Made by a program: the position numbers and the translations under genes. The notes under the pieces are model-generated. The model worked only from the letters and a program-made list of their open reading frames with translations, was not told the origin of the DNA and did not search any database. This document shows positions 16,361 through 25,234 of a stretch of 64,000 nucleotides of DNA, piece after piece. Each line of letters begins with the position of its first letter. Positions within the stretch are counted from its first letter, which is position 1. This DNA comes from Agreia sp. COWG (GTDB lineage: Bacteria; Actinomycetota; Actinomycetes; Actinomycetales; Microbacteriaceae): assembly GCF_904528075.1 (NCBI RefSeq), contig NZ_LR882035.1, positions 3,162,001-3,226,000 of the forward strand, written 5' to 3'.

Positions 16361-17500
16361 TCAGGCGCGCTGCGGCCGGCCGACGAACGGCGCCAGCACC
16401 CCGAAGATCGCGACCAGCACCGCGACTCCGATCATGGCGCCGCGCAGGCCAAACGCACCGGAGAGTGCTCCCACATAAACGGGTCCGAGGAGGAAGCCGA
16501 GGTACGCGGTCGTACCGATGGCCGACGACGCTCGGCCTCGGCGTTCGGCCGCAACGTCTCGCACTCCCCTACTTAACAGCGTCGGGAAGAGCACCGAGGT
16601 GCCCACGGCGGCGAGCGCGAGCCCGGCCAACGCGATCAGGATGTCGTGGGCCGTGGCCAGCGCCAGCGTGCCGACGACCGCGACGATCGCTCCCCCGCCG
16701 AGAAGCGCGCGCTCGGGGACGCGGGTGGAGTGCCCCACCGTAAAGCGGGTGACGGCCGCGAACGTGGCGAAGGTTGCCGGGGCCAGAGCGGCGAGCGCCG
16801 GCGAGGCGGCGAGCTCGTCGGTGAGAAAGATCGCGCTCCAGCTCTGGTGCGCGTTTTCGGCCGCGAAGCCGAAGGCTCCGACCACGCCGATGGCGACGAA
16901 GGGCAGCAGACTCCAGCTCTTCAGGCCGCCTCGTCTTTCGGTTCCGGCGACGACGCCGTGTGGCCCGTCTCCGAGAAGAAGAACGCCGATGCCGGATGCC
17001 GCCACCAAGGCTCCGGCGACAGCGAAGACCACGAGAACCTGGCCTGCGACAGCCAGCAGCAGGCCGGCCCCTAGGCTGCCGACAACGACGAACGACGAGA
17101 AGACGGCGTGCGCGAGCGTGATGACGCGACCGCCCGATCTGTTCTCGGCCAGGCCGGCGAGGGCGTTGGCGGCGACATCGGCCGCGCCAGATGTCGCCCC
17201 CACGAGCAACATCGCCACGCACACGCTGAAGAAGTCGCGCGCGACCGAGGCAACGATCACTCCCGCCACGGCGAGGGCGATGAGCGGCATTCCGGCTACG
17301 CGCGCACCAAATCGATCGATCACCCGCCCGACTAGGGCCATCGCGGGCAGTGCCCCCAGCCCGACGAAGATCAGCGCAGTGCCGAGCTGCGCGTCCGAGA
17401 GGCTGGCTGCGGCGCGGATCGCCGGGAGGGCCGCACCCCACGTGCCCCAGAAGATGCCGAAGCCGGCGAAGGCGAGATAGGAGGGGACAGACGATCGCAT
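16361..17500 (-). CDS. Major facilitator superfamily transporter
   Basis: 379 aa with about 12 hydrophobic helices, starting with YLAFAGFGIFWGTWGAALPAIR. The helix 2-3 loop carries GRVIDRFGARVAG, the MFS motif A region. It resembles the sugar/drug MFS proteins found beside LacI regulators (YbjJ-like). The ATG at 17500 is preferred over a GTG at 17521, because the palindrome and a TATCGT -10 sit directly upstream of 17500. It is divergent from the LacI gene, which probably represses it. The substrate cannot be read from sequence. Confidence 0.78.
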   Translation of the reverse strand: MRSSVPSYLAFAGFGIFWGTWGAALPAIRAAASLSDAQLGTALIFVGLGALPAMALVGRVIDRFGARVAGMPLIALAVAGVIVASVARDFFSVCVAMLLVGATSGAADVAANALAGLAENRSGGRVITLAHAVFSSFVVVGSLGAGLLLAVAGQVLVVFAVAGALVAASGIGVLLLGDGPHGVVAGTERRGGLKSWSLLPFVAIGVVGAFGFAAENAHQSWSAIFLTDELAASPALAALAPATFATFAAVTRFTVGHSTRVPERALLGGGAIVAVVGTLALATAHDILIALAGLALAAVGTSVLFPTLLSRGVRDVAAERRGRASSAIGTTAYLGFLLGPVYVGALSGAFGLRGAMIGVAVLVAIFGVLAPFVGRPQRA

Positions 17501-17518
17501 CTGTGTAACGATACACAG
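17501..17518. promoter_or_regulatory. Palindromic operator over the MFS -10
   Basis: Perfect palindrome CTGTGTA-ACGA-TACACAG. The MFS -10 TATCGT (minus strand, 17508-17513) lies inside it. The lacI gene starts at 17548 with its own TAAAGT at 17536-17541. Position and symmetry fit a LacI-family operator controlling both genes. Confidence 0.55.
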
Positions 17519-17547
17519 CACGGCGCTACAACGCGTAAAGTGGGCCG

Positions 17548-18543
17548 GTGAGCATCCAGCGAGTGACGATGAGGCAGGTCGCGGCCGAGGCCGGCGTAGC
17601 GCCGATGACGGTCAGCTATACGTACACGCGCCCCGATCGTGTCGCCGCCGCCACGCGCGCCCGTGTGCTCGAGGCCGCCCAAAGGCTGGGCTACGCCGGG
17701 CCCGATCCCGTCGCCCGCTCCCTTCGAAGCGGATCGACCGGCAACCTCGGCGTGGTTCTGGGCGAGCACCTCAGCTATGCGTTCGAAGACCCCCAGGCGG
17801 CCCGCTTTCTCGCCGGGGTCTCGCAGGTCTGCGTCGAGAACCGGCTCGGCCTCGTTCTGATCCCGAACACCGGCGGCCCGGATGACGTCGACCGCGTTCG
17901 CGAGGCAGCCGTCGACGGTTTCGTGCTCTGGACGACCACCGACGACGACCCGATTCTGGCCGCGGTCGTCGCCACGGGAAAGCCCGCAGCCATCCAGGGC
18001 GGACCGGCCGCGCCCGGCATCGTCGCGGTCACGCCGAACGACCGCGCGGCCGCCCACGCCATCGCCACCCACATGCTCACGAACGCCCAGCGCCCCCTTC
18101 TGCTCTCCCTCCCCCTCGACCGCGAGCGCCAGGCCGGCCTCATGCGGGGCCCGACAACCGACGTGCGATTCCCCGTGACGCGCGCCCGGCTGACCGGCTT
18201 CAAAAACGCCATCGACGAGTCCGCTCACCTGTGGCGAGACACCCCCGTCGCCGTCGTCGCAAGACACAGTCGCGACGAAGCCCGACGCGCGGTCGCCGCC
18301 GTCATCGACGAGGTGCGACCGGATGTCGTCATCACCATGAGCGACCAACTCGCGGCGGGCGCGCTAGACGCCACGGCCGCAACGGTGCTCGTCAGCGGCT
18401 GGGACGACAGCGAGCTGGCGTCGACGCTGTCGATCCCGAGCATCCGGCAATCGCTGCGCGACCAGGGAGTCGCCTGCGCCCGAATCGCCGCCGGACTGGA
18501 GCCGACAGCGGATGCGGCCGACTGGTCGCTGGCTCTGCACTAG
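17548..18543 (+). CDS. LacI-family transcriptional regulator
   Basis: 331 aa. The N-terminal HTH is VTMRQVAAEAGVAPMTVSYTYTRPDRVAAATRARV, followed by the hinge RLGYAGPDPVARSLRSG and a periplasmic-binding-like ligand domain. The second HTH helix reads VSYTYTRPD instead of the common VSRALNG, so the DNA site is probably non-standard. The GTG start is preceded six bases upstream by TAAAGT (leaderless). It is divergent from the MFS transporter, its likely target. The effector is unknown. Confidence 0.85.
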   Translation: MSIQRVTMRQVAAEAGVAPMTVSYTYTRPDRVAAATRARVLEAAQRLGYAGPDPVARSLRSGSTGNLGVVLGEHLSYAFEDPQAARFLAGVSQVCVENRLGLVLIPNTGGPDDVDRVREAAVDGFVLWTTTDDDPILAAVVATGKPAAIQGGPAAPGIVAVTPNDRAAAHAIATHMLTNAQRPLLLSLPLDRERQAGLMRGPTTDVRFPVTRARLTGFKNAIDESAHLWRDTPVAVVARHSRDEARRAVAAVIDEVRPDVVITMSDQLAAGALDATAATVLVSGWDDSELASTLSIPSIRQSLRDQGVACARIAAGLEPTADAADWSLALH

Positions 18544-18735
18544 CCGCGAGCCCCGCCTGCGTAACCCTTCCTTTCTGGCGCGGAGCCTCTCAACGTTCTC
18601 AACTTTGGGCGCGATCTTCGCAACCGTGGTCAGAATCTCCGTGACGGCCTTCGCCGGTAAACCGAAGTAACACTGCAGCATTCTCGTCATGGACGACCAC
18701 CCGTAGAGTACGTAGCAACGCAATGGGGGTTTGGC

Positions 18736-19983
18736 ATGGCTCGTCGACGAGGATTTTTAGCCGAAATGCAGCACCAATCGCGGCTTGCAGAGCAGCGACA
18801 GAGGGCGGCTGTTCGCCAAAATCAAGCAGTGATTCGGCAGTCTGAGCAGGCGCAACGAGCAGTTGCCCGAGCGAATGCTGCGGCCGCGCGCGCATCGGAA
18901 GCCGATCAAAAACGATGGGCCAAAGAGCTCGCGGCGGCACACCTCGAAGCGATGGAGGCAGAGGTGGCCCGACTCAATGCCGAACTCTTCGCGCAGTACG
19001 CCGAAATCGACAATGTGCTGCTGTCCACCCTCGATGTAGATGACTTCGTCGATCTTGAAGCCCTCCGGCGAGAAGTTCAATACCCTCCATTTCCACGGGA
19101 AGATCTGCGCGCACCCCTAGTTCCCCCGATTCCCATTCCCGATCCGCCCCTTCCCGTTCAGCACCAGCCGGATGCGCCTTCCGGGCTGTTCGGAAAGAAG
19201 AAGAAGATTGCTGACGCACAGGCCGCAGCTGATGCGCAGTACGCGGCCGACTATTACGCATGGCAACAAGCCACCCAAGAGCTACCAGCGCGTCGCGCCG
19301 CGCAAGACCAGCAGTTTGCCGCCGCCGAAGAACGCCGTAACAACGACCTCAATCGTGAACTGTCGAAGCATCGTGCGATTTGTGAACGTGCGGAACGCGC
19401 GGTTGCAGAGCACAACGAGCAACTCGACGAACTCATCACGGGACTGGGATATGGGTCACCCGAGGCAGTGCAGGAGTACGTCGGAATCGTCCTGGCTAAT
19501 TCCGTCTACCCCGACGAATTCCCCGTAACTCATTCGGCCTCCTTTGAACCCGCGACAGCCGAACTGAAACTGCGCGTCATCATCCCTGGCCCCGACACGA
19601 TCCCCAACACAAAGTCGTTCCGATACGTAAAGGCATCCGACGAGATTGTGGCATCGACTCTGGCCCAGAAAGACGCGAAGGAAAGGTACGCCGGCGCGGT
19701 ACACAACGTTGCACTCCGAAGTCTCCACGAGGTGTTTGAAGCAGATAGGCGCGGTCTGATTCACGCAATCTCGCTCGAACTGGGCACGGAGACGATCAGC
19801 CCAGCGACCGGACGCGAAACCTACGTTCCATTCGTCGCGGCCGGTGTATCTCGCGCTGCATTCCTCGAGCTGGATTTGTCCGCAGTGACTCCGTCAGCAA
19901 CGCTGGAGCACCTCAACGCAACGGTCTCCAAGAACCCTTCAACATTGACCTCGATTAGCACCACCGGCGTCAAGCGCGTCTAA
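18736..19983 (+). CDS. Coiled-coil protein like the N-terminus of Mrr-type restriction proteins, nuclease missing
   Basis: 415 aa. Residues 1-90 are alanine/glutamine-rich coiled coil (MARRRGFLAEMQHQSRLAEQRQ...). Then come a proline segment PPIPIPDPPLPVQ, a second coiled coil (160-235) and a folded part with FPVTHSASFEP, LKLRVIIPGPDTIPNTKSFRYVK, LRSLHEVFEADRRG and HLNATVSKNPSTLT. I recognise this order from actinobacterial restriction system proteins, which continue with about 170 residues of Mrr-cat nuclease. Here the protein stops where that domain should begin. GGGGG precedes the ATG. A GIY-YIG nuclease gene starts 4 nt downstream and may supply the missing activity (inference). Confidence 0.7.
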   Translation: MARRRGFLAEMQHQSRLAEQRQRAAVRQNQAVIRQSEQAQRAVARANAAAARASEADQKRWAKELAAAHLEAMEAEVARLNAELFAQYAEIDNVLLSTLDVDDFVDLEALRREVQYPPFPREDLRAPLVPPIPIPDPPLPVQHQPDAPSGLFGKKKKIADAQAAADAQYAADYYAWQQATQELPARRAAQDQQFAAAEERRNNDLNRELSKHRAICERAERAVAEHNEQLDELITGLGYGSPEAVQEYVGIVLANSVYPDEFPVTHSASFEPATAELKLRVIIPGPDTIPNTKSFRYVKASDEIVASTLAQKDAKERYAGAVHNVALRSLHEVFEADRRGLIHAISLELGTETISPATGRETYVPFVAAGVSRAAFLELDLSAVTPSATLEHLNATVSKNPSTLTSISTTGVKRV

Positions 19984-19987
19984 AACG

Positions 19988-21322
19988 ATGGCAACTGTCA
20001 CATTCAACCCTCCACCCGGATGGCCGAAGCCGCCCAAAAACTGGCAGCCTCCCGCAGGGTGGTCACCGGATCCCGCTTGGCCAGCACTTCCCGAGGGCTG
20101 GCCTCTCTGGTTGACGGACGAAGCTTCCGCCGCCGAATCAGACGTACCCATCGAGACCGGGGTGTCGCAAGCACAGAGCTCGGAGCAATCGGGTCGCCTA
20201 GATGTAGCGCGCGTCAGCTTCTTAGAGGCCGAGAACGCGGCCCTGAGACGCCAGCTAGCCGGTTCATCGACGGGTGGGTCTATCGAACTTGACGATGCTC
20301 GGATCCTTCAGGACGTGGGTATCTACCGTTACCACCATCCTCTCGAGTCTGCCGCTGCGTATAGGGAACGCTTGAAGTCGTTGGAATCGCGCATCGCGGC
20401 CCTCATCAGGGAGGACGGTGCTATCAAGCGGAGCGAGTTGTTCACCTTGAACAACTCGCTTGCCCAGGGTCGAAAGATGACAGGCGACCTGTCTAGGCTC
20501 ATGCTGCGCGCCTATAACGCCGAAACCGACAACGTGCTTCGCACGTTGCGGGCAGGCAGTGTCATTGCAGCAAAGCGACGGTTAGAGGCGTCGCGGAATT
20601 CTATTGCCAGGCTCGGCTCGCTGATGGAGATGCGTATCGATGACGCCTTTCACGACTTGCGCATCGAAGAGATCGAACTCACAGCCGATTGGCTGATGAA
20701 GAAGCAGCAAGAACGTGAAGAAGCGCGCGAAGAACGTGCGCGCCTGAAAGAAGAGGAGAAAGTACAACTCGAGCTCGAACAGCAGCGGGTCGATCTTGAC
20801 AAGGAGCGGGCTCACATCTCTAATGCAATCGACGCCCTCGCAGAGAGCGGCGAGTTCGATGACGACTTGGCGCGACGCCTCGCCGCTATTGACGAGGCCA
20901 TTGCAGACAATGATTTTCGCGCAGCAAACATCAGGGCGGGATATGTCTACGTCATCTCAAACGAAGGTGCCTTCGGCCCTGGCGTGGTGAAAATCGGTTT
21001 GACCCGCCGCCTTAAGCCCAGAGAACGAATAGCGGAGCTCAGCGGCGCATCAGTTCCATTCCGATTCGACGTGCATACGCTCTATTTCTCTAAAGATGCG
21101 GTCACGCTCGAGAATGACCTTCATAAGCACTTCGCGACTCGTGCGCTAAATCGGGCGAACCTTCGCAAGGAGTTCTTTTTTGCTAGGCCCAGCGAGGTGC
21201 GCGATGTGCTTCTCGACAAGGTCGGAAACCTCTTGGAGTTCAAAGAGGCGGCCGACGCCACTGAGTACCGGCAGTCCAAAAGTCTTTGGCCATCAGTTGC
21301 ACCCGCAGCCGAGCTTCTGTAG
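19988..21322 (+). CDS. DUF4041-like / GIY-YIG (T5orf172-MUG113) nuclease-type protein
   Basis: 444 aa. The N-terminus has tryptophan/proline motifs (PPPGWPKPP, WQPPAGWSPDPAWPALPEGW) like those on actinobacterial surface or scaffold proteins. The middle (about 85-310) is a DUF4041-like helical domain ending in a strongly charged coiled coil (REEAREERARLKEEEK). Residues about 314-400 are a GIY-YIG domain of the T5orf172/MUG113 branch: GYVYVISNEGAFGPGVVKIG, LTRRLKPRERIAEL, HTLYFSKDAVTLENDLHKHF and NLRKEFF. The domain usually cuts DNA. It is tightly coupled to the preceding gene (4 nt). Together they look like a two-gene defence unit. Confidence 0.75.
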   Translation: MATVTFNPPPGWPKPPKNWQPPAGWSPDPAWPALPEGWPLWLTDEASAAESDVPIETGVSQAQSSEQSGRLDVARVSFLEAENAALRRQLAGSSTGGSIELDDARILQDVGIYRYHHPLESAAAYRERLKSLESRIAALIREDGAIKRSELFTLNNSLAQGRKMTGDLSRLMLRAYNAETDNVLRTLRAGSVIAAKRRLEASRNSIARLGSLMEMRIDDAFHDLRIEEIELTADWLMKKQQEREEAREERARLKEEEKVQLELEQQRVDLDKERAHISNAIDALAESGEFDDDLARRLAAIDEAIADNDFRAANIRAGYVYVISNEGAFGPGVVKIGLTRRLKPRERIAELSGASVPFRFDVHTLYFSKDAVTLENDLHKHFATRALNRANLRKEFFFARPSEVRDVLLDKVGNLLEFKEAADATEYRQSKSLWPSVAPAAELL

Positions 21323-21431
21323 AAACGCAGGGGGCCCGACCTACTGCTTGCTCTGGCACCGTCTACGTCACGTATGGATAAGACGGCAATCACTGAGACA
21401 GTGAGGGTCGCTTGTTCCTAGGCTGGTGCAC

Positions 21432-22331
21432 ATGATCGAGGTCAGCCACCTGAGCAAGAGATTCGGTGACCGGCTCGCCCTCGACGACGTGAGCTTCAGC
21501 GTCGGGGCGGGGCGGGTGACCGCTTTTCTTGGCCCGAACGGGTCGGGCAAGACCACCACTATGCGCATTCTCTTGGGGTTGGACTTCGCTTCTGCCGGAG
21601 TCGCGCTGGTGAATGGGGTTCCGTTCGCCACGTTGCGCGATCCGATGTCTCAGCTCGGAGCCTTGCTCGACGCGAGGGGGGCGCATCCGGGGCGGTCGGC
21701 CTTCAACCATCTGCGCGCCTTGGCCCTGACTCACCACGTTCCAAACGGGCGGGTCGACGACGTTCTCGACCAGGTGGGGCTTCAGGATGTTGCGGGCAAC
21801 CGAGTCGGAGGATTCTCGCTCGGGATGCGTCAACGGCTGGGTATCGCTGGCGCACTCTTGGGCGACCCCTCCACGCTGATCTTCGACGAGCCGATCAACG
21901 GCTTGGATCCGGATGGGGTGCACTGGTTCCGTCAGCTCGTTCGAGACCTGGCCAACCAGGGCAAGACCGTCTTCCTCTCGTCTCACCTCATCAGCGAGGT
22001 CGCGCTCACCGCCGACCACGTGATCGTGCTGGGGCGGGGACGCGTGCTCGCCGACGCACCTCTTGCCGAGTTCGGCGGAGCGGCCCGAGTGCACGTGAGA
22101 ACGCGCCGCGCGTCAGAGCTCGCTCGCCTGCTCGATTCGGCCGGCATTGTGAACACCGTTTCGGATGACACCGTCTCAGCCGAGTCGACCTCGACGGGCA
22201 CGGTCGGTGAGCTCGCTGCCAGCGCTGGCATCGCCCTCTCCGAACTCTTCGAGGATCGCGAATCGCTCGAAGGCGTCTACCGAGCGCTCACCGGCAGCGA
22301 CGTCGAGTACCGCCCCAGCGTGAACAAATGA
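21432..22331 (+). CDS. ABC transporter ATP-binding protein
   Basis: About 300 aa. Walker A GPNGSGKTTT, the signature in GFSLGMRQRLGIA, Walker B LIFDEPINGLDP and the switch histidine in LSSHLISE are all present and intact. The C-terminal extension is typical of ABC-2 type exporters (bacitracin/lantibiotic-immunity or DrrA-like). A GTG at 21426 also opens the frame; the ATG at 21432 is preferred. It overlaps the permease start by 4 nt. It energises the permease below; the cargo is unknown. Confidence 0.88.
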   Translation: MIEVSHLSKRFGDRLALDDVSFSVGAGRVTAFLGPNGSGKTTTMRILLGLDFASAGVALVNGVPFATLRDPMSQLGALLDARGAHPGRSAFNHLRALALTHHVPNGRVDDVLDQVGLQDVAGNRVGGFSLGMRQRLGIAGALLGDPSTLIFDEPINGLDPDGVHWFRQLVRDLANQGKTVFLSSHLISEVALTADHVIVLGRGRVLADAPLAEFGGAARVHVRTRRASELARLLDSAGIVNTVSDDTVSAESTSTGTVGELAASAGIALSELFEDRESLEGVYRALTGSDVEYRPSVNK

Positions 22332-24070
22332 GTCGTTCTGCACCGGTCCGGCAAGACATGCGCCTCAGCTTCGGCCGGATAGTCCACTCCGAGTGGAGCA
22401 AACTCTTCTCCATCCGGGCCCCCGCCTGGGTCGTGCTCGCAACGGTGATGTCGCCGATGCTGCTCTCACTCGTTCTCACGGCGGCCACCGCTCCCGCCTG
22501 GAGTGCGAACTCAGCGCGGGGAACTGCAGCGGCCCTGGACGCCATCGCCATCGGTGCGCTGCCCGTCGGGTTTCTGTCGGCGGCTCTCGGCCTGATCTGC
22601 ATGGGCGCGGAGTACACCGAAGACTCCCTGTCGGTGACGCTGTCGGTCGCGCCGCGCCGCAGGCAGATCGTGTGCGCGAAGGCTCTGCTTGTTGCCGGTA
22701 CGGCCGCAGCATCGGCGGCGGCCGGGCTCTTCGCCTCGCTGGGGCTGGCCTGGCTGGTCCTCTCCACTAACGGATACAGCAACCTGCCCGCTCAGTCGAT
22801 GTTTCAGACAGTTCTCGCCATTTCGCTCGGCAGCGCCCTGCTCGCCGTCATCGGACTCGGGTGCACGGCCATCCACCGGTCTGCTCTCAGCGCGTCGATT
22901 CACCTCGCGATCTTTCTCGCCCTCGCACCGACCGCCGTCGGCATCATCGTCGGCCCCGACGCCCACCTCGTCGCCGATTGGCTGCCGGGAACGGCCCTGC
23001 AGGCGGTGGCAACGCAGACACCCGGCGCATCGTTCACCATTGAGGGAGCCCCGATCTCCGGCCTCTCTCGCGGGAGCGGAATGCTCGTGCTCGCGGCGTG
23101 GGCAGCCGTCTACCTGTTCGCCGCGCTCACGGCAGTCTCACGCCGAAGCATCGCCCCACGGCAGACACGCACCCGCGCACGAACATCATCCAGGCAGGAC
23201 GCACCGAATCCTCTTCGGGGAAGGCTGACGACCTCCGGCGTTTTTCGTTCTGAGACGCTCAAGTTCCTCACCCTGCCGGCCACGTGGTGGCTTCTCGGGC
23301 TCAGCTGCTTCGCCACGATTAGCCTCTCGATTCTTCAGGCCGTCCGCACGCGACCCTCTGATCTCATCGAAGGCACAGCAGTCACCCAGCAGCTGATCGA
23401 CGTCTCCGCGGCGCACCAATCGCAGGTCGTCGCGGTAGGAGTCGGATTGACGCAACTGCTGCTCGCACTTCTGGGTAGTTTGGCCTTCACAACAGAGTTC
23501 ACCAGCGGCAACATCCGGCCGACCATGATCGCCGTGCCGCGGCGGGGGCAGCTGTTCACCATCAAAGTCTCCGTCGTCGCCGCGGCGACTGCAGCGTGGA
23601 CGCTTGTCACCACCACGCTGGCCGCCGGCATCGGAATCCCCGTCGCAATGCAGATGGGATTCCCCGGAGCTCCGATCGTCACCGGCGCCGTCATCGAGGC
23701 AATCCTGCGCTGCGTGATCACAAGTACCGCGATCGCAATAATCGGATGCGCGATCGGGGCACTCACCCGAAGCGCCATACCCGCCGTCGGCGCGATCATC
23801 GGCATCCTCGTTCTGAGCCACACCGCCCTCGGTCCCATGCAACTGGCAGCGCGAGGCACCCCGCTGGTGTGGCTCGCCAACCTGAACGTGCTCTTTCCCG
23901 CCCCCACTCAAGCCGTGCAAACCCTCCCCGTGGCCGACTTCAGCTGGCCCCAATTCCTTGCGGGCGACGTGCTACAGCTCGACCCGAACCAAGCTCTCCT
24001 GGTCACGGTCGCCTGGGCACTCATCCTCACCGTGTGCGCGTTCTTCGCCTTCCGGTCTCGCCCGGTGTAG
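22328..24070 (+). CDS. ABC-2 type permease, duplicated
   Basis: 580 aa with two similar halves, each opening with a cytoplasmic segment (IVHSEWSKLFSIRAPAWVVLA and SETLKFLTLPATWWLLGLS) followed by about six membrane helices. The two halves are joined by a basic linker near residue 280. This is the fused form of the usual homodimeric ABC-2 permease. The start overlaps the ATPase gene (ATGA). It probably exports a hydrophobic compound or peptide, or gives resistance. No biosynthesis genes lie beside it. Confidence 0.82.
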   Translation: MSRSAPVRQDMRLSFGRIVHSEWSKLFSIRAPAWVVLATVMSPMLLSLVLTAATAPAWSANSARGTAAALDAIAIGALPVGFLSAALGLICMGAEYTEDSLSVTLSVAPRRRQIVCAKALLVAGTAAASAAAGLFASLGLAWLVLSTNGYSNLPAQSMFQTVLAISLGSALLAVIGLGCTAIHRSALSASIHLAIFLALAPTAVGIIVGPDAHLVADWLPGTALQAVATQTPGASFTIEGAPISGLSRGSGMLVLAAWAAVYLFAALTAVSRRSIAPRQTRTRARTSSRQDAPNPLRGRLTTSGVFRSETLKFLTLPATWWLLGLSCFATISLSILQAVRTRPSDLIEGTAVTQQLIDVSAAHQSQVVAVGVGLTQLLLALLGSLAFTTEFTSGNIRPTMIAVPRRGQLFTIKVSVVAAATAAWTLVTTTLAAGIGIPVAMQMGFPGAPIVTGAVIEAILRCVITSTAIAIIGCAIGALTRSAIPAVGAIIGILVLSHTALGPMQLAARGTPLVWLANLNVLFPAPTQAVQTLPVADFSWPQFLAGDVLQLDPNQALLVTVAWALILTVCAFFAFRSRPV

Positions 24071-24101
24071 CCGCACGCGCACCCCAGCCTCCCTCGCGAA
24101 T

Positions 24102-24159
24102 CGAGGTGCGGACAACGGTTGTTTCCCACCGAATCGAAGCAACCATTCTCCGCACCTCG
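24102..24159. repeat. Palindromic repeat family A, copy 1
   Basis: Imperfect inverted repeat in the gap between convergent genes. The left arm is 24102-24124, the loop is 12 nt, and the right arm is 24137-24159, with 20 of 23 positions complementary. The arm core is CGAGGTGCGGA followed by GGTTG. A second copy with the same arm and loop lengths is at 31189-31246. It may act as a transcription terminator for the ABC permease or as a REP-type mobile palindrome. Confidence 0.75.
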
Positions 24160-24204
24160 GTGCCGCCAACCCCCACGGGTCAGTGACCCTCACCTAGGCG
24201 GGCT

Positions 24205-25182
24205 CTAGAACCCCTCGGGATTGCGCGGTGTATACGGGGCGGTGAGGCGCTCGAGCTCTGCCTCGCTCAGCTCGATGTCGAGCGAGGCGACGGCGTCGTC
24301 GATGTGCTTCTGCGACGTGGCTCCCACGATGGGTGCCGTCACCGCCGACTGCTGCCGCACCCACGCCAGGGCGACCTGCGCTCTCGAGACGCCGCGCTCG
24401 GCCGCGATGCCGGCCACGGCATCCACGATCGCGCGATTCGAGGCATCGTTCGACGAGTAGAGCGTGGCCCCGAAGAGGTCTTTGCCCGTGCGCTCGGTCT
24501 CGGCATCCCAATCGCGGGTGAGGCGACCGCGAGCGAGCGGCGACCAGGGCAGCACGCCCACCTTCTCGTCGAGGCAGAGGGGATGCATCTCGCGCTCCTC
24601 CTCGCGCTGCAGCAGGTTGTACTGATCCTGCATTGAAACAAAGCTCGTGAGCCCGTGCCGTTCGGCCACGCGCTGCGCCTTCGCGAACTGCCACGCCCAC
24701 ATCGACGAGGCGCCGATGTAGCGCACCTTGCCGGCGCGCACGAGGTCGTGCAGCGCGCTCATCGTCTCCTCGATCGGGGTCTCCGCGTCCCAGCGGTGAA
24801 TCTGGTAGAGGTCGATGTGGTCGACGCCGAGGCGGCGCAGGCTGTCGTCGATCGCGCTCATGATGTGCACCCGCGAGAGGCCGCCGCGGTTGGGTGTATC
24901 GCCCATGCGGCCGTGCACCTTCGTGGCGATGACCACATCGTCGCGCTGCGCGAAGTCGGCGAGCGCGCGTCCCACGATCTCTTCGCTCGAGCCGTCGGAG
25001 TAGACATCGGCCGTGTCGAAGGTGGTGATGCCCTTCTCGAGGGCGCTGCGAATAAGGGGGCGGCTCGTCTCCTCGTCGAGGGTCCACGCGTGGTTACCGC
25101 GGTCCGGAGTGCCGAAGCTCATGCAGCCGAGCACGACCTCGCTGATCTTCATTCCGGTGTTGCCGAGGCGTGTGTATCTCAT
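24205..25182 (-). CDS. Aldo/keto reductase
   Basis: 325 aa, (beta/alpha)8 NADPH-dependent oxidoreductase. The catalytic tetrad is visible: D56 and Y61 in FDTADVYS, K88 in IATKVHG and H129 in YQIHRWD. The NADPH-binding end has PIVGATSQKHIDDA. It resembles the YajO/AKR11-13 group of aldehyde/ketone reductases. -10-like TAACCT lies six bases before the ATG, and the divergent F420-type gene starts 53 bp away. The physiological substrate is unknown. Confidence 0.88.
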   Translation of the reverse strand: MRYTRLGNTGMKISEVVLGCMSFGTPDRGNHAWTLDEETSRPLIRSALEKGITTFDTADVYSDGSSEEIVGRALADFAQRDDVVIATKVHGRMGDTPNRGGLSRVHIMSAIDDSLRRLGVDHIDLYQIHRWDAETPIEETMSALHDLVRAGKVRYIGASSMWAWQFAKAQRVAERHGLTSFVSMQDQYNLLQREEEREMHPLCLDEKVGVLPWSPLARGRLTRDWDAETERTGKDLFGATLYSSNDASNRAIVDAVAGIAAERGVSRAQVALAWVRQQSAVTAPIVGATSQKHIDDAVASLDIELSEAELERLTAPYTPRNPEGF

Positions 25183-25188
25183 GGGTCG

Positions 25189-25228
25189 AGGTTAGTCTCG
25201 CGGGGGCTTTGTTCTGCGGGGTTAGGGT
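25189..25228. promoter_or_regulatory. Divergent leaderless promoters of the AKR and LLM genes
   Basis: Minus strand TAACCT (25189-25194) and plus strand TAGGGT (25223-25228) each lie six bases from their start codons. With only 52 bp between the genes, any -35 contacts would overlap, so the two genes may be co-regulated. Confidence 0.4.
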
Positions 25229-25234
25229 AACCCT

